A DNA stretch of 64,000 nt from Corynebacterium sp. (GCA_030531005.1 JAUMTW010000002.1:62001-126000), one strand, 5' to 3'. Shown: positions 31,681 through 43,040, numbered from the stretch's first letter. The notes: generated by a model not told the origin, from the letters alone. Translations and numbers: made by a program.

Positions 31681-34600
31681 TTAGGCGATGTCTACATCCG
31701 AGCGCTCATCACGAGACAAGTTAATGCCCAACGATGCCCCGGCCTGATCGTAGTCATCATCATCGGAACCGGACAGCTCCATTGGAGTCCCGTCTGCAGA
31801 AAGCACCTCAACATTAAGGCACAGCGACTGCAGCTCCTTGAGCAGCACCTTGAACGACTCTGGAATACCAGGATCTGGGATGTTCTCGCCCTTCACAATG
31901 GCCTCGTAGACCTTCACACGACCAGTGACATCATCAGACTTGATGGTCAGCAGTTCCTGCAGCGTGTAGGCAGCACCATAAGCCTGCATTGCCCACACCT
32001 CCATCTCACCGAAGCGCTGGCCACCGAACTGGGCCTTACCACCGAGTGGCTGCTGAGTAATCATGGAGTAAGGGCCGGTGGAACGAGCGTGAATCTTCTC
32101 ATCAACCAGGTGGTGCAGCTTCAGGATATACATGTAGCCCACGGACACTGGGTATGGGAAAGGCTCTCCAGAGCGGCCGTCGAACAACATGGCCTTACCG
32201 TCGGCATTGACCATGACATCACCATCGCGGTTGGCACGAGAGTTCGCCAGGAGACCAGCCAACTCCTCGTTGGAAGCACCGTCGAATACCGGGGTTGCGG
32301 TCAGGGAACCAGCTGGAACATTGTGCAGTTCCTCTGGCAGTTTCTGAAGCAGCTCAGCATTGTTTGGATCCTGCGAATCGATTTCCCAACCAGCAGCTGC
32401 CAACCATCCCAAGTGGGTTTCCAGCACCTGACCGATGTTCATACGACGCGGCACACCGTGGGTGTTCAAGATGATGTCCACTGGGGTGCCATCAGGCATG
32501 AATGGCATATCTTCTTGTGGCAGAATCTTGCCAACAACACCCTTGTTACCGTGGCGACCGGCCAGCTTATCGCCGTCCTGGATCTTACGCTTTTGGGCAA
32601 CATAAACACGGATCATCTCATTAACGCCCGGAGCGAGATCATCATCATCCTCACGAGAGAAGCGACGCACGCCGATGACCTTACCGGTCTCACCGTGTGG
32701 CACCTTCATAGAGGTATCGCGGACCTCGCGGGCCTTCTCACCGAAGATGGCGCGCAACAGGCGCTCTTCGGGAGTGAGCTCAGTTTCGCCCTTCGGGGTG
32801 ACCTTACCAACGAGGATGTCGCCGTCACGGACATCTGCACCGATGCGAATGATGCCACGATCATCGAGGTTCTTGACCATATCCTCGGAAACATTCGGGA
32901 TTTCCCGGGTGATTTCCTCGGCGCCCAGCTTGGTGTCGCGGGCATCAGTCTCGTGCTCCTCGATGTGTACGGAGGTCAGAACATCTTCTTCAACCAGACG
33001 CTGGTTCAAGATGATGGCGTCCTCGTAGTTGTGGCCTTCCCATGGCATGAATGCAACAAGCAGGTTGCGACCCAAGGCCATTTCACCATTGTGGGTACCA
33101 GGGCCATCAGCAATAACCTGGCCCTCCTCCACACGGTCACCCATGTTAACCAGTGGCTTCTGGTTATAGCTCGTGCCCTGGTTCGTACGCTCGAACTTGC
33201 GCAGCATATAGGTGTCGCGCTTGCCCTCGTCGCTCATCACGGTGATGAAATCGGCGCAGACGTTTTCGACCACACCGGCTTTCTTATTGATGATCAGATC
33301 ACCGGCGTCATAAGCGGCGCGTAGCTCCATACCAGTACCAACCAGTGGAGCCTCGGAGCGCACCAGTGGGACAGCCTGACGCTGCATGTTTGCACCCATC
33401 AGGGCACGGTTCGCATCGTCGTGCTCAAGGAATGGAATCATGGCGGTTGCCACGGAAACCATCTGACGTGGGGAGACGTCCATGTAGTCAATCTGGTCAC
33501 CAGAGACAACCTGGATGTCACCGTTCTTCACGCGTACGGTCACGCGATCTTCAGCAATGCGACCATCGGCATTGAATGGGGTGTTTGCCTGCGCCACCAC
33601 ATAGCGGTCTTCTTCATCAGCGGTAAGGTACACAACCTCGTCGGTGACGTAACCGTTTTCAACTTTGCGGTAAGGAGTCTCAATGAAACCGAAGGAGTTT
33701 ACCCGGCCATAGGATGCCAGGGAACCGATCAGACCGATGTTCGGACCTTCGGGAGTCTCAATGGGGCACATGCGACCATAGTGCGATGGGTGGACGTCGC
33801 GGACCTCAATGCCAGCGCGCTCACGGCTCAGACCACCAGGGCCCAATGCCGAAAGACGACGCTTATGAGTCAAGCCCGACAGCGAGTTGTTCTGATCCAT
33901 GAACTGCGAGAGCTGGGAGGTACCGAAGAATTCACGGATGGCAGCAGACACTGGTCGCACGTTAATCAGGGAAGTAGGAGTAATAGACTCCGCATCCTGA
34001 GTGGTCATGCGCTCCCGAACCACACGCTCCATACGGGATAGACCCACACGCACCTGGTTTTGAATCAGTTCCCCAACGGTACGCAGACGACGATTGCCGA
34101 AGTGGTCGATATCGTCAGTTTCCACTGGGATGGTCACACCAGTTGGGGAAACCATGGAGGTCTCACCAATGTGCAGACGCACCAAGTACTCAATGGTGGT
34201 AGCGATATCTTCTTCGGTCAAGGTCAGTAGACCTTCATTGTCCCCACCCAAGCCGAGCTTACGGTTGACCTTGTAGCGGCCCACCTTCGCCAAGTCATAG
34301 CGCTTGGAATTAAAGAAAGAATTAGCCAGCAAAGACTGCGCCAAATCGCGGGTAGGCTGCTCACCTGGACGCTGCTTGCGGTAGATTTCCAGCAGAGCTT
34401 CGTCGGTATTAGCGACATTGTCATTTTCCAGGGTGGACATCATCAGTTCCGAGAAGCCGAAGCGCTCGGTAATCTGTTCAGTAGTCCAGCCCATAGCCTT
34501 CAGCAGCACAGTAACTGGCTGACGACGCTTGCGGTCAATACGCACACCAACGGTGTCGCGCTTATCCACGTCGAACTCCAACCAAGCACCGCGGGAAGGA

Positions 34601-35175
34601 ATTACCTTCACCGAGTGCAGCGGACGTTCAGTGGACTTATCAATAGTTTGGTCAAAATATACGCCTGGGGAGCGCACCAACTGTGATACCACTACACGTT
34701 CCGTGCCGTTGACGATGAACGTGCCCTTGTCGGTCATCATTGGGAAGTCGCCGATAAAGACGGTCTGAGACTTAATTTCTTGGGTCTCATTATTGATAAA
34801 CTCTGCCGTCACATACAGCGGCGCAGAGTAATTGATGTCTTTATCTTTGCACTCATCAATGGTGTTCTTGAGATCTTCGAAGCGCGGCTCCGAAAGAGAC
34901 AAGGAGAGATTACCCGAGTAGTCCTGAATTGGAGATAGCTCGTCCAGGATGTCTTCTAGGCCGCTCGTGATACGAGCATCTGGGCCCAGTTCCTCTTGTT
35001 GGGCAGCACGCCACTCAGGGGTACCGATCAACCAGGCAAAGGATTGTAGTTGGATATCAAGAAGCCCCGGAACCTCGATTGGTTCCGTGATTTTCGCGAA
35101 CGATACACGCTCGGGAGCCCCAGGGATTTCGGCCTTGGTCTGTCGAGAGACTGCCAAGATGGGTCCTTCCAGCAC
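31681..35175 (-). CDS. rpoB: RNA polymerase beta subunit
   Basis: RpoB (1164 residues) is the beta subunit of RNA polymerase. The rifampicin region reads [19 protein letters not shown] then [13 protein letters not shown]. It keeps the Asp, His and Ser whose change gives resistance in relatives. I chose the GTG at 35175 ([14 protein letters not shown]), the start used in relatives. A TTG at 35199 is an alternative. No strong ribosome binding site is seen. The promoter lies at 35294-35323. Confidence 0.97.
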   Translation of the reverse strand: MLEGPILAVSRQTKAEIPGAPERVSFAKITEPIEVPGLLDIQLQSFAWLIGTPEWRAAQQEELGPDARITSGLEDILDELSPIQDYSGNLSLSLSEPRFEDLKNTIDECKDKDINYSAPLYVTAEFINNETQEIKSQTVFIGDFPMMTDKGTFIVNGTERVVVSQLVRSPGVYFDQTIDKSTERPLHSVKVIPSRGAWLEFDVDKRDTVGVRIDRKRRQPVTVLLKAMGWTTEQITERFGFSELMMSTLENDNVANTDEALLEIYRKQRPGEQPTRDLAQSLLANSFFNSKRYDLAKVGRYKVNRKLGLGGDNEGLLTLTEEDIATTIEYLVRLHIGETSMVSPTGVTIPVETDDIDHFGNRRLRTVGELIQNQVRVGLSRMERVVRERMTTQDAESITPTSLINVRPVSAAIREFFGTSQLSQFMDQNNSLSGLTHKRRLSALGPGGLSRERAGIEVRDVHPSHYGRMCPIETPEGPNIGLIGSLASYGRVNSFGFIETPYRKVENGYVTDEVVYLTADEEDRYVVAQANTPFNADGRIAEDRVTVRVKNGDIQVVSGDQIDYMDVSPRQMVSVATAMIPFLEHDDANRALMGANMQRQAVPLVRSEAPLVGTGMELRAAYDAGDLIINKKAGVVENVCADFITVMSDEGKRDTYMLRKFERTNQGTSYNQKPLVNMGDRVEEGQVIADGPGTHNGEMALGRNLLVAFMPWEGHNYEDAIILNQRLVEEDVLTSVHIEEHETDARDTKLGAEEITREIPNVSEDMVKNLDDRGIIRIGADVRDGDILVGKVTPKGETELTPEERLLRAIFGEKAREVRDTSMKVPHGETGKVIGVRRFSREDDDDLAPGVNEMIRVYVAQKRKIQDGDKLAGRHGNKGVVGKILPQEDMPFMPDGTPVDIILNTHGVPRRMNIGQVLETHLGWLAAAGWEIDSQDPNNAELLQKLPEELHNVPAGSLTATPVFDGASNEELAGLLANSRANRDGDVMVNADGKAMLFDGRSGEPFPYPVSVGYMYILKLHHLVDEKIHARSTGPYSMITQQPLGGKAQFGGQRFGEMEVWAMQAYGAAYTLQELLTIKSDDVTGRVKVYEAIVKGENIPDPGIPESFKVLLKELQSLCLNVEVLSADGTPMELSGSDDDDYDQAGASLGINLSRDERSDVDIA

Positions 35176-35293
35176 CTCGCGCGGATGGCGGCCCCGCAAT
35201 ATTGGCCACCAAGCCGCTATAAATTAGCAATTCGGTCTGCTACGAATCCCTTTTCGCCCTGCCTTACCCAGTTTGACCTGCAAAAATACAGGA

Positions 35294-35323
35294 AACCTAG
35301 ATAACACTGAATGACCTTGTCAA
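35294..35323 (-). promoter_or_regulatory. Promoter of rpoB-rpoC
   Basis: On the minus strand a perfect TTGACA (35318-35323) is followed after 18 nt by TAGGTT (35294-35299), which fits the corynebacterial -10 TANNNT. The predicted leader before the rpoB GTG is about 110 nt. Confidence 0.65.
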
Positions 35324-35880
35324 ATTAGTCTTTTCAAACTCTTTGAAGCAAGGTCTTCTCGGGTACGCAAAGGAATTCAGCGCAATCTAATACTCTATAC
35401 CGAAATTGCGTCTTTGTAAAGTGGACTAGTTTATTGTCATCCAGCATACAATTGCCGCGCTCCGCTCCCATGCAAACTGGATACCGAATTGCTACTGCGC
35501 TGGCTCCCGTGGGGGGCTGCAACATATCATTGCGCTACCTCCCTGGCGGGATCATTCGCCTCTCGGACCTGCGCCCGGCACTTATGACCGGACGCTGGTT
35601 CCCTGGCATATTTGCTTGAACTATAACATACCCGGGTGAACACACAAGTGGCTGTGCCTAAATTTTCCGGAAATCTTTGTCCCACATGTCACATCGGCTC
35701 ACAATCGTCACAGTTGAATTGTCCACATAGGCAGAATAGGCATAGGTGGCAAGCACTGGCTAGGAGGTTTGATGCAACTATGAACCGCAATGCGCGGCAC
35801 ATATACACACCTTTTCGCGCCCTACTTCTCCCCTCCGTACCTACAAGCCATCTTCGTGCGCTTATCTCCCGGCGCTTATT
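35324..35880. other. Intergenic stretch upstream of rpoBC
   Basis: About 560 bp between the rpoB promoter and the tandem repeat at the end of the DUF3068 gene. I see no supportable gene, RNA or strong hairpin here. Confidence 0.4.
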
Positions 35881-35881
35881 C

Positions 35882-35926
35882 TTTAACACCTAGTCTTTTA
35901 ACACCTAGTCTTCTAACACTTAGTCC
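35882..35926 (-). repeat. Three 15-bp tandem repeats covering a stop codon
   Basis: TTTAACACCTAGTCT occurs twice in a row (35882-35896, 35897-35911) and once with changes (35912-35926). Read on the minus strand each unit contains GAC-TAR-GTG-TTA, so each copy carries an in-frame stop. The unit at 35912-35926 supplies the real stop of the DUF3068 gene. Confidence 0.85.
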
Positions 35927-36912
35927 TCTACACTCATCCTCCTGCGCTGCCTCGGCAACTTGCCGAAGGCCCCAAGCAGGCTCACGATCCACAGCACCGT
36001 GCCAGCGATCAAGGCCACCTTGGCCCAGGTACGCTCAGTAGCGCCACTATGAATATTGGCTGCCTGCTGGAGTAAAGCTGCCTGATCAGCGTCACTGAAT
36101 TGCCCACTGAAGATCAACGAAGGCACTATGGGAGTGTCAGGATCAGTGGCATAAAAGTCGGTGAGGTCCTCGGCGATATTAACGACCATGCCAGTTTGGG
36201 CATCCACAAACCAATCACGCGTTCCCATATGGTAAAGATCAGCACTCACCTCGATAAGACCAGTCTCCCGATTCTCCAGCGGTATGCTGATGGAGTTGGC
36301 ATGAGCGGGATACGCACCCGCGAGGTTGGTGGCCGGAATAGTCTGGCGGTAATGGTGAATTTCACGGCCATCCACCATCTCAGTGTCTTGGTACTCCGCG
36401 GTCACCATGCTGCGTGAGGTGATATCAAAAACAGCATAGTTTGCTTGAGCAGCATCACGAGGGAACTTCAGCCAGTAGCCTTCCACCGCCACATCACTTG
36501 CAGGAAGGGCTAATTGATCGGAGATTCGCATATCCGAACTGATCGCACCGGTTGCACGATCAAAAGAATAGGTGAGAATGCCCGCGCGTAAGGCACGTTG
36601 AATATCCGTTTGTGCCTCGGCATCATCGGTGCGCAACAGGCTATAGCCCACGCGCACGCTGGCAGTGCTCTCATCATATGGAGCAACAACCGTATAGTGC
36701 AGTTGCTTGGTTACTGGCCCGCTTTCGACTTCCTGGGTCAGAGGATTTAGATACTCCGCATGCTCTGCATTCAGACGGAAAGTGGTTTCGGTGCCATCAA
36801 TAGGAAATTTCAGACCCGTATCGCCCCAAACCAGATAGAGACCACCTGCGCTCAACAAAAAACTTGCAAGCGCTGCACACAGAGCTGAAAGAATACGGGA
36901 GGTTGGTAGCAT
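35920..36912 (-). CDS. DUF3068 (PorA-family-like) envelope protein
   Basis: This 330-residue protein has an N-terminal membrane helix (about residues 8-28), a large outer domain (FPIDGTETTFRLNAEHAEYL onward) and a C-terminal helix (298-318) with a basic tail. This is the layout of DUF3068 proteins of the Corynebacteriales, sometimes labelled porin PorA family. The function is not established. Its 3' end carries the 15-bp tandem repeat. The MFS gene lies 36 nt upstream on the same strand. Confidence 0.8.
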   Translation of the reverse strand: MLPTSRILSALCAALASFLLSAGGLYLVWGDTGLKFPIDGTETTFRLNAEHAEYLNPLTQEVESGPVTKQLHYTVVAPYDESTASVRVGYSLLRTDDAEAQTDIQRALRAGILTYSFDRATGAISSDMRISDQLALPASDVAVEGYWLKFPRDAAQANYAVFDITSRSMVTAEYQDTEMVDGREIHHYRQTIPATNLAGAYPAHANSISIPLENRETGLIEVSADLYHMGTRDWFVDAQTGMVVNIAEDLTDFYATDPDTPIVPSLIFSGQFSDADQAALLQQAANIHSGATERTWAKVALIAGTVLWIVSLLGAFGKLPRQRRRMSVED

Positions 36913-36948
36913 GCCTGTAAATTTTAGTGCATAGTCCCACTCTGCTGG

Positions 36949-38208
36949 CTATTCGCTGTTACTGAGGGGTACCCGACGTGCAACGACCGCAGTCAGCGCG
37001 GCCCCAAGCAACATCAGGACTACCAGCAGTGCCCAAGGGGTGGCAGCTGCTAATTGCGGAGTATCTGCGTTCTCTAAAGTGTGGCCAATGATAACCGAGG
37101 ATACGAGTACTGCAAATCCTCCGAAGGAATTAAGCACGCCAAAGTAGGTACCAAGGTGACGTTCTTCGGCAATCAGGCCCACGAGATCGCGGGCATGGGG
37201 CGCGCCCACCATCTGGCCAACATGTAAAAAGACCAGCATGAGCAAAGCAGGAAGCAGAGCCCAAAAACCACTGAGCGGTTCCAAAGGTGCGGCAATGGCA
37301 ATGATGCCAAAACCAAGAGCCATGGAGCTAAAGGCGACTACCAAACTCTTGGTACGCTTCCAACTTTGGGTGAGGTGGACAATCTGCATTTGAAGAGAGA
37401 CATTCAACAAGCTGGCAAAGACGAACATCCAACCCAAGGCATCTTCATTGCCAGTAGCGCGCTGCAACTCAGTAGGTAGGGAGAGGTATTGCTGGTTATA
37501 AGCAACAAGCATTCCGGAGTATCCAAGAGCAAAGGTAAGGAAGAGTTTATTGCGGATTACTTCCCCGAATCCTTGCAAGATATTGCCATTGCGTGGGGTC
37601 TGAATCGGTGGAATCACATAGGCATGAGCACAAAATAGAGCCAGGAATATCAGTGCTCCTACGACGCAAACCACTGCGAAGCCGAAAGGAATGAGTACCG
37701 CGCCAATCACTGGACCTAGTAAGGCACCCATACGCCCCGCCAAATTATCCAGGGCAAATAATTGGGAGCGTGGCATGGGGAGGCGCATCGTGGTCGCCGA
37801 ATATGCGAGAGCAGCTTCTGCGGCCGGAGAAAATAGTGCGGCAGCAAAACCAATCAGGATCACGCCCACCATCAAAGTGGCCACACTGGAAGAAAAACCA
37901 GCAACAAGGAAGCCTACAACACGGATCAACATGCCAGTGAGCAGCATAGTGCGTACTCCAAAGCGATCGCTAAGAGCGCCACCAACGAAAAACATTCCTT
38001 GTTGGCTGAAAGTTCGGACGCCAAGCACCAAGCCAATGAGCGCGCCGCCGGCTTTGAGGTCTTGACTCATGTAGACCGCGAGGAAGGGAACCACAATATA
38101 GAACCCAATGTTGAACATCATTTGGGTGCCGAGCAGTAGTTGTAGAGCGGCGGGGAGGCGTCTAAATTGCCGGAATTGTTGCCTAAAGCTTAGGTCCTCG
38201 TGGTGCAA
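36949..38208 (-). CDS. MFS transporter
   Basis: This 419-residue protein has about 12 predicted helices and the MFS loop motif GGALSDRFGVRTML between helices 2 and 3. It resembles MdtH-like multidrug exporters, but the substrate cannot be told from sequence. It lies 36 nt upstream of the DUF3068 gene and may share its transcript. Confidence 0.85.
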   Translation of the reverse strand: MHHEDLSFRQQFRQFRRLPAALQLLLGTQMMFNIGFYIVVPFLAVYMSQDLKAGGALIGLVLGVRTFSQQGMFFVGGALSDRFGVRTMLLTGMLIRVVGFLVAGFSSSVATLMVGVILIGFAAALFSPAAEAALAYSATTMRLPMPRSQLFALDNLAGRMGALLGPVIGAVLIPFGFAVVCVVGALIFLALFCAHAYVIPPIQTPRNGNILQGFGEVIRNKLFLTFALGYSGMLVAYNQQYLSLPTELQRATGNEDALGWMFVFASLLNVSLQMQIVHLTQSWKRTKSLVVAFSSMALGFGIIAIAAPLEPLSGFWALLPALLMLVFLHVGQMVGAPHARDLVGLIAEERHLGTYFGVLNSFGGFAVLVSSVIIGHTLENADTPQLAAATPWALLVVLMLLGAALTAVVARRVPLSNSE

Positions 38209-38493
38209 AAGGATTCCTTCATCAACGTCGGGTAAGTCTCATTTTGTGCAGGCAGAGACTTGCCAGTTTTCCACGTGAGGCTCAAACACGTTAATGAAAA
38301 CTTCGGATCACATTTTTCTCGGGATACAACCCGCCACTGCAGCCAGTGGCGCGCAAATACACTGTCACACTAACAAACTTTTGCGGGTCTGACCAAGCAC
38401 TTGCAGAAAATGCCTACCTAAGTAATGCGACCCGCCCTAAAATGCACCGTTGGTGCTGAGGGGGAGCCATTATCCCAAGCAAATATGAACAGC
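38209..38493. other. Intergenic stretch upstream of the MFS gene
   Basis: About 285 bp between the MFS start and the rplL terminator. It should contain the MFS promoter. Nothing more specific is recognisable. Confidence 0.4.
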
Positions 38494-38516
38494 AAAAAGC
38501 CCCACCGAAGTGGGGC
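38494..38516 (-). terminator. Terminator of rplJ-rplL with a UUCG loop
   Basis: GCCCCAC and GTGGGGC close a TTCG loop on the minus strand and are followed by TTTTTGCTG. It lies 23 nt past the rplL stop. The loop is the same stable type as after tuf. Confidence 0.92.
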
Positions 38517-38538
38517 ATTTTGTTGAATAAGCAAGCGA

Positions 38539-38922
38539 TTACTTGAGGGTAACCTTGGCGCCAGCCTCTTCCAGCTTAGCCTTAGCAGCCTCAGCGTCGT
38601 CCTTGTTTGCACCCTCGAGGATAGCCTTAGGAGCGGACTCAACGAGCTCCTTAGCTTCCTTCAGGCCCAGGCCGGAAACGATTTCGCGAACAGCCTTAAT
38701 TACGCCGATTTTCTTAGCACCAGCATCTTCGAGAACAACGTCGAACTCGTCCTTCTCTTCAGCAGCATCCTCAGCGCCTGGAGCGGCAGCAGCAGCAACA
38801 GCTACAGGAGCAGCAGCGGTCACATCGAAGACCTCTTCGAATTCCTTCACGAACTCAGAAAGTTCGATGAGGGTCATTTCCTTGAAAGCCTCAATGAGCT
38901 CGTCCTTGGTGAGCTTAGCCAT
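38539..38922 (-). CDS. rplL: 50S ribosomal protein L7/L12
   Basis: L7/L12 (127 residues) forms the factor-binding stalk. It has an N-terminal dimerisation helix, an Ala/Pro hinge (residues 36-50) and the C-terminal domain with [21 protein letters not shown] chose the ATG at 38922 ([13 protein letters not shown]), with GAAAGGACA upstream. An earlier in-frame start would add 11 residues absent from the family. It lies 106 nt after rplJ. Confidence 0.98.
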   Translation of the reverse strand: MAKLTKDELIEAFKEMTLIELSEFVKEFEEVFDVTAAAPVAVAAAAAPGAEDAAEEKDEFDVVLEDAGAKKIGVIKAVREIVSGLGLKEAKELVESAPKAILEGANKDDAEAAKAKLEEAGAKVTLK

Positions 38923-39028
38923 AGTGGTTGTCCTTTCGGTTTCGGGTGATTCCACCCGGTTTTGGTGTTTTTATTGTGCGAGTGATGCACAGCAAAGCTG
39001 GAACACAAGTGTTCCTTGAAGACTTTGC

Positions 39029-39544
39029 TTATGCTTCCTTCTTCTCTTGGAGTGCCGCTGCAAGGCGTGCAACCTGAGAAGCGGGAGCATTGAACAGGCC
39101 TGCAGCCTTCGCCAAGTTGCCCTGCATGGCGCCAGCCAGCTTCGCGAGAGTGGTCTCGCGGTTGTCCAGCTCGGCAAGAGCAGCGACCTGGGATGCATCC
39201 AGGGCGTTGCCATCCATGTAGCCACCCTTGACTACGAAAGCCTTATTGCTATCGGCGAACTTCTTCATCACCTTAGCGGCATCTACAGCCTCGCCCTTAA
39301 TGAAAGCGATAGCGGTAGGGCCGGTGAGCAGATCGTCGAGGCCTTCGATGCCGGCTTCTTTAGCAGCCAACTTCACCAGGGTGTTCTTGGCGACGGAGTA
39401 CTGGACGTCAGCACCCAGAGCACGACGCAGCTCGGTGGTCTGAGCCACAGAGAGACCACGGTACTCGGTCAGCACGATGGTGTCGGTCTCAGCAAAACGA
39501 TTCTTCAGTTCTGCAAGAGACTGCTCGTTCTTAGGATTTGCCAT
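39029..39544 (-). CDS. rplJ: 50S ribosomal protein L10
   Basis: L10 (171 residues) anchors L7/L12 dimers on the stalk. It carries [20 protein letters not shown] near the start and the C-terminal helix that binds L12. The ATG has GGAAGGAGG just upstream. The long leader upstream suggests autogenous control. Confidence 0.98.
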   Translation of the reverse strand: MANPKNEQSLAELKNRFAETDTIVLTEYRGLSVAQTTELRRALGADVQYSVAKNTLVKLAAKEAGIEGLDDLLTGPTAIAFIKGEAVDAAKVMKKFADSNKAFVVKGGYMDGNALDASQVAALAELDNRETTLAKLAGAMQGNLAKAAGLFNAPASQVARLAAALQEKKEA

Positions 39545-39559
39545 TACTTCGCCTCCTTC

Positions 39560-39990
39560 CTCATGTACGAAATGTACGTCTCATAAACTTGATCCGCCGA
39601 GGAGTTTCTCATCCCAGGAGCTTGCAACAAGTCCTAGAACGACAAAATCCCCGTGCAAGAGCACAGGGCGCACATTCCTCACCATGGTTGATAAGGAGAT
39701 GAGCTCTTCGTTACTCCTGCGTGGGCCGCTTCCTATGAACAGGAAAACCTTCGAGAATACTGCGATTCTGACCGACGGTCTTGGGTGAAACTTGAGCTTG
39801 GAACAATGTGTACGAATTATCATTCGCGGAAACCGCAAAATCGCAGCATTGAACCGTTCAAACTTCGAGAGGTAACATTACTCGATCATCGCGAAGAAGG
39901 CAAATCGGGGGCTCTCACCCCCGAAAATCCACCCGAAAGAGTACCACGCAAGCGCAACCACAGTGCCAGTAATGGTAGCGTCATCCGCGC
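39560..39990 (-). promoter_or_regulatory. Long rplJ leader, probable L10 autoregulatory leader with attenuator
   Basis: About 460 nt separate the rplA terminator from rplJ with no supportable gene. On the minus strand CCCTGTGC-tctt-GCACGGGG (39649-39668) forms an 8-bp stem followed by ATTTTG, which looks like an attenuator about 105 nt before rplJ. A second stem (39905-39924, TCGGGGG/CCCCCGA) is followed by ATTTG. L10 leaders are known in many bacteria. I did not match the L10-binding consensus base by base. Confidence 0.5.
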
Positions 39991-40002
39991 AGAATGCGCC
40001 AA

Positions 40003-40035
40003 AAGCAAAAGCCCTACCTCTCAAGGAGGCAGGGC
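40003..40035 (-). terminator. Terminator of rplK-rplA
   Basis: A 10-bp stem (40011-40020 with 40026-40035, one G-U pair on the minus strand) is followed by TTTTGCTTTT. It lies 32 nt past the rplA stop. Confidence 0.88.
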
Positions 40036-40066
40036 TTGCTAGCTTATTCAGAAGCTGTACTGAATC

Positions 40067-40771
40067 TTATTCAGCGAAGTTCTTCTGTACGGCTGGGTCA
40101 ACTGGCACACCAGGGCCGGAGGTAGAAGAAAGAGTAACCTTCTTCAAGTAAATACCCTTAGCGGAGGACGGCTTAATACGCAGCACCTCGTCGAGCAGGG
40201 CGCCGTAGTTCTCGGCGAGCTTTTCAGCATCGAAAGAAGCCTTACCGATGATGGCGTGCAGGTTAGCAGCCTTGTCAACGCGGAAGGAGATCTTGCCGCC
40301 CTTAACATCAGCGATAGCCTTGGCAACGTCAGGGGTAACGGTACCGGTCTTAGGATTAGGCATCAGACCACGAGGACCCAGAACGCGGGCTACGCGACCA
40401 ACCTTTGCCATCTGGTCTGGGGTAGCGATAGCAACATCAAAGTCAATGGTACCAGCGGTAATCTGCTCGATAAGCTCAGTGGTGCCAACGATATCTGCAC
40501 CTGCTTCCTTTGCAGCGGTAGCCTTCTCGCCTTCAGCGAAAACAGCAACGCGTACAGTCTTACCAGTGCCGTGCGGCAGGGAGACAGTGCCACGAACCAA
40601 CTGGTCTGCCTTACGAGGATCAACACCGAGGCGGATGGCAACATCCACGGTAGCGTCGTAGTTCTTCGAGGAGGTCTTCTTTACCAGTTCGGCAGCTTCG
40701 ATTGGGCGGTACAGACGGCCCTTGTCGATCTGCTCAGCAGCGGCACGGTATGCCTTGGAGTTCTTGCTCAT
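40067..40771 (-). CDS. rplA: 50S ribosomal protein L1
   Basis: L1 (234 residues) forms the mobile stalk at the E site. It shows [34 protein letters not shown] (here [15 protein letters not shown]) and [14 protein letters not shown]. In many bacteria L1 represses its own operon. The two-gene unit rplK-rplA is complete here. Confidence 0.98.
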   Translation of the reverse strand: MSKNSKAYRAAAEQIDKGRLYRPIEAAELVKKTSSKNYDATVDVAIRLGVDPRKADQLVRGTVSLPHGTGKTVRVAVFAEGEKATAAKEAGADIVGTTELIEQITAGTIDFDVAIATPDQMAKVGRVARVLGPRGLMPNPKTGTVTPDVAKAIADVKGGKISFRVDKAANLHAIIGKASFDAEKLAENYGALLDEVLRIKPSSAKGIYLKKVTLSSTSGPGVPVDPAVQKNFAE

Positions 40772-40853
40772 TGAAAATCCTTAATTATCAGAGGACTTGT
40801 GGGACGAGCCGGAGCTGGCTCTACCACGGAAAAATTAATTGTTCGCGAAAAGA

Positions 40854-41291
40854 CTAGTCTTCAACAACGATGCCCATGGAGCGTGCAGTACCAGCAATGA
40901 TGCGGGCTGCATTCTCAATGTCATTAGCGTTGAGGTCTTCGAACTTGGTCTGTGCAATTTCGCGGACCTGTTCTTGGGTCACGGTGCCAACCTTTTCGGT
41001 GTGTGGCACGCCAGAACCCTTTTGGATGCCAGCAGCCTTGAGCAGCAGCTTGGCAGCTGGTGGGGTCTTCAGCTTGAAGTCGAAGGAACGATCTTCGTAA
41101 ACGGTGATCTCTACAGGAACAACGTTACCGCGCTGCGACTCGGTTGCGGCGTTATAAGCCTTGCAGAATTCCATGATGTTCACACCATGGGCACCCAGAG
41201 CCGGGCCAACTGGAGGAGCTGGGTTAGCAGCACCTGCCTCGATCTGCAGCTTGATTAGGCCGGAGACCTTCTTCTTCTTTTTAGGAGCCAT
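40854..41291 (-). CDS. rplK: 50S ribosomal protein L11
   Basis: L11 (145 residues) forms the GTPase-associated centre with 23S rRNA. It has [20 protein letters not shown] and the [14 protein letters not shown] segment. The prolines of the PPVGP motif linked to thiostrepton response are present. It lies 82 nt before rplA. Confidence 0.98.
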   Translation of the reverse strand: MAPKKKKKVSGLIKLQIEAGAANPAPPVGPALGAHGVNIMEFCKAYNAATESQRGNVVPVEITVYEDRSFDFKLKTPPAAKLLLKAAGIQKGSGVPHTEKVGTVTQEQVREIAQTKFEDLNANDIENAARIIAGTARSMGIVVED

Positions 41292-41456
41292 CGATTTTTA
41301 CCTCTTCCTAGGTACCGGGATGCAGTGCTCGATACTCACTGCACCCGTCCGGATGCCCTTGTCTTTAAGAGCCACCGGGGATATGTATGGTTGACGCGCA
41401 CCTGATATTCAAGCACGAAGATTCAGAGTACCGCAGAAGTTTGCAGCAACCAAAAT

Positions 41457-42269
41457 TTAGCTGACCTTTTCAACCTGGTCGAAATTGAGCTCTACTGGAG
41501 TCTCACGTCCAAAGATCGAAACCAGCGCCTGCAGTTTTCCGTTTTCGTAGTCCACCTCGGAGATGGTGGCAGATACCGATGCCAGCGCACCGGTAAGGAT
41601 GGTGACAGCTTCGCCCGGTTCGAAAGTGGTGTCGTACTGTGGCTTGGTTGGCTCGGTCGGCATAGCAACGATCTTCTCGCCCTCGTCGTTCACCGATTCG
41701 GCGGCAGACTGAGACTCTTCTTGTGGCATCAAGAACTTCGCCACATCGCTGTGCTTAACTGGGGTTGCATTACCCTCATTACCAACGAAGCTGGTCACAC
41801 CAGGGGTATCGCGCACTACAGACCAAGACTTGTCATCGATGTCCATGCGAACCAGGACGTAGCCTGGCAGCAGTTTGCGCTTGACAACCTTGCGCTTGCC
41901 ATCGCGAACCTCAACGGCCTGCTCAATTGGCACCACAACCTCATAGATGGCGTCTTCCACCTCAAGGGTTTGAGCACGCATGTCCAGGTTGGTCTTTACC
42001 TTGTTCTCGTAGCCGGAGTAGCACTGGATGATGTACCAATGGCCGGCCTGCTTCTTTAATTCGCGGGTGAACTTGCGCAGGCGGGCCTTGTAGTCAGAAT
42101 CTGGGTCTTCTTGAGCCAGAGTGCCTTCTAAGTCCACTTCTTGGACGGGCTGCTCGACGACCTCAGGAGCCGCGTCGGCATCGGCCGCAATATCCTGCTG
42201 GACTGCTTCCTCGACTGCATCACTGAAAGCGGCGGCAAAGCTGCCCTGATTGTTCTCATCATCACTCAT
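41457..42269 (-). CDS. nusG: Transcription antitermination factor NusG
   Basis: NusG (270 residues) couples RNA polymerase with elongation and Rho. Residues 1-75 form an acidic actinobacterial extension ([19 protein letters not shown]). The NGN domain follows ([36 protein letters not shown]), then a KOW domain ([20 protein letters not shown]). It lies 89 nt after secE, the usual order. Confidence 0.97.
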   Translation of the reverse strand: MSDDENNQGSFAAAFSDAVEEAVQQDIAADADAAPEVVEQPVQEVDLEGTLAQEDPDSDYKARLRKFTRELKKQAGHWYIIQCYSGYENKVKTNLDMRAQTLEVEDAIYEVVVPIEQAVEVRDGKRKVVKRKLLPGYVLVRMDIDDKSWSVVRDTPGVTSFVGNEGNATPVKHSDVAKFLMPQEESQSAAESVNDEGEKIVAMPTEPTKPQYDTTFEPGEAVTILTGALASVSATISEVDYENGKLQALVSIFGRETPVELNFDQVEKVS

Positions 42270-42358
42270 GGTGTTGTGGTCTCCTAGCTGAAAAATTATC
42301 CCGCCGAATCCTAGGGGACTCAGCGGGATGGAAAATAAAACGTTTCTTTAGATTATAC

Positions 42359-42697
42359 CTAGGAGGTGAGCACTTTCTCAACTCCCAGACCGGCAATAAA
42401 GTCAACGCCAGCGACCAAGGCGGTCATCAGAATCAAGAATGCGAAGACGATTAGGGTATACTGCAGCATCTGCTTGCCGGTTGGCCAAACCACCTTACGA
42501 ATTTCTTCGACAACCTGTGGGAAGAACTGCACTACGGCACTGCCGGACTTGCCATCACCTTCTGGTTGCTGTGGCTTTGCGGTCTTGGCAGTAGAACTCG
42601 AGGCAGTGCTCACCCCGGCGAGCTGTCGTTTACCAGTAGGGCGCGCTGCGGCTGCATTGGTATCAGCGCCAGTGTTCTCTGGTTCTTTATCGCTCAC
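42359..42697 (-). CDS. secE: Preprotein translocase subunit SecE
   Basis: SecE (112 residues) clamps SecY in the Sec translocon. It has a long polar N-terminal part, the amphipathic segment FFPQVVEEIRKVVWPTGKQM and one membrane helix (YTLIVFAFLILMTALVAGV). This is the short one-helix type. The start is GTG. It follows tRNA-Trp. Confidence 0.96.
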   Translation of the reverse strand: MSDKEPENTGADTNAAAARPTGKRQLAGVSTASSSTAKTAKPQQPEGDGKSGSAVVQFFPQVVEEIRKVVWPTGKQMLQYTLIVFAFLILMTALVAGVDFIAGLGVEKVLTS

Positions 42698-42895
42698 GAT
42701 TCTCCTTGGCCTTCAATGATACTTGCGTGCAAGTGTGCACTTTTTGGCTTTTGCCACACTATCGACGACTATAGCAGTAAGCAATGCCTACGTTGCTATT
42801 GATGCCGTTACCAGCATTGTCATGCTCAGCAAAGCTCAAGCATACAACAAATCCCCCGCCTACTGGAAGACAACCAGCATAACGGAGGATATTTG

Positions 42896-42968
<73 letters not shown>

Positions 42969-43040
42969 TGGCGTTACCCCATAAGATCACTCTCACAGGA
43001 AACCATGGACAAAAACTAGCGTTACTCCAGTTCTTGTGCG

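Noticed and set aside
31654..33324. 556-codon plus-strand frame opposite rpoB
   Set aside because: Antisense shadow of rpoB with no ribosome binding site and no family similarity.
39581..39838. 85-codon minus-strand frame as a leader peptide
   Set aside because: No ribosome binding site or attenuation-type codon run is seen. It overlaps the attenuator-like hairpin, so it is more likely non-coding leader.
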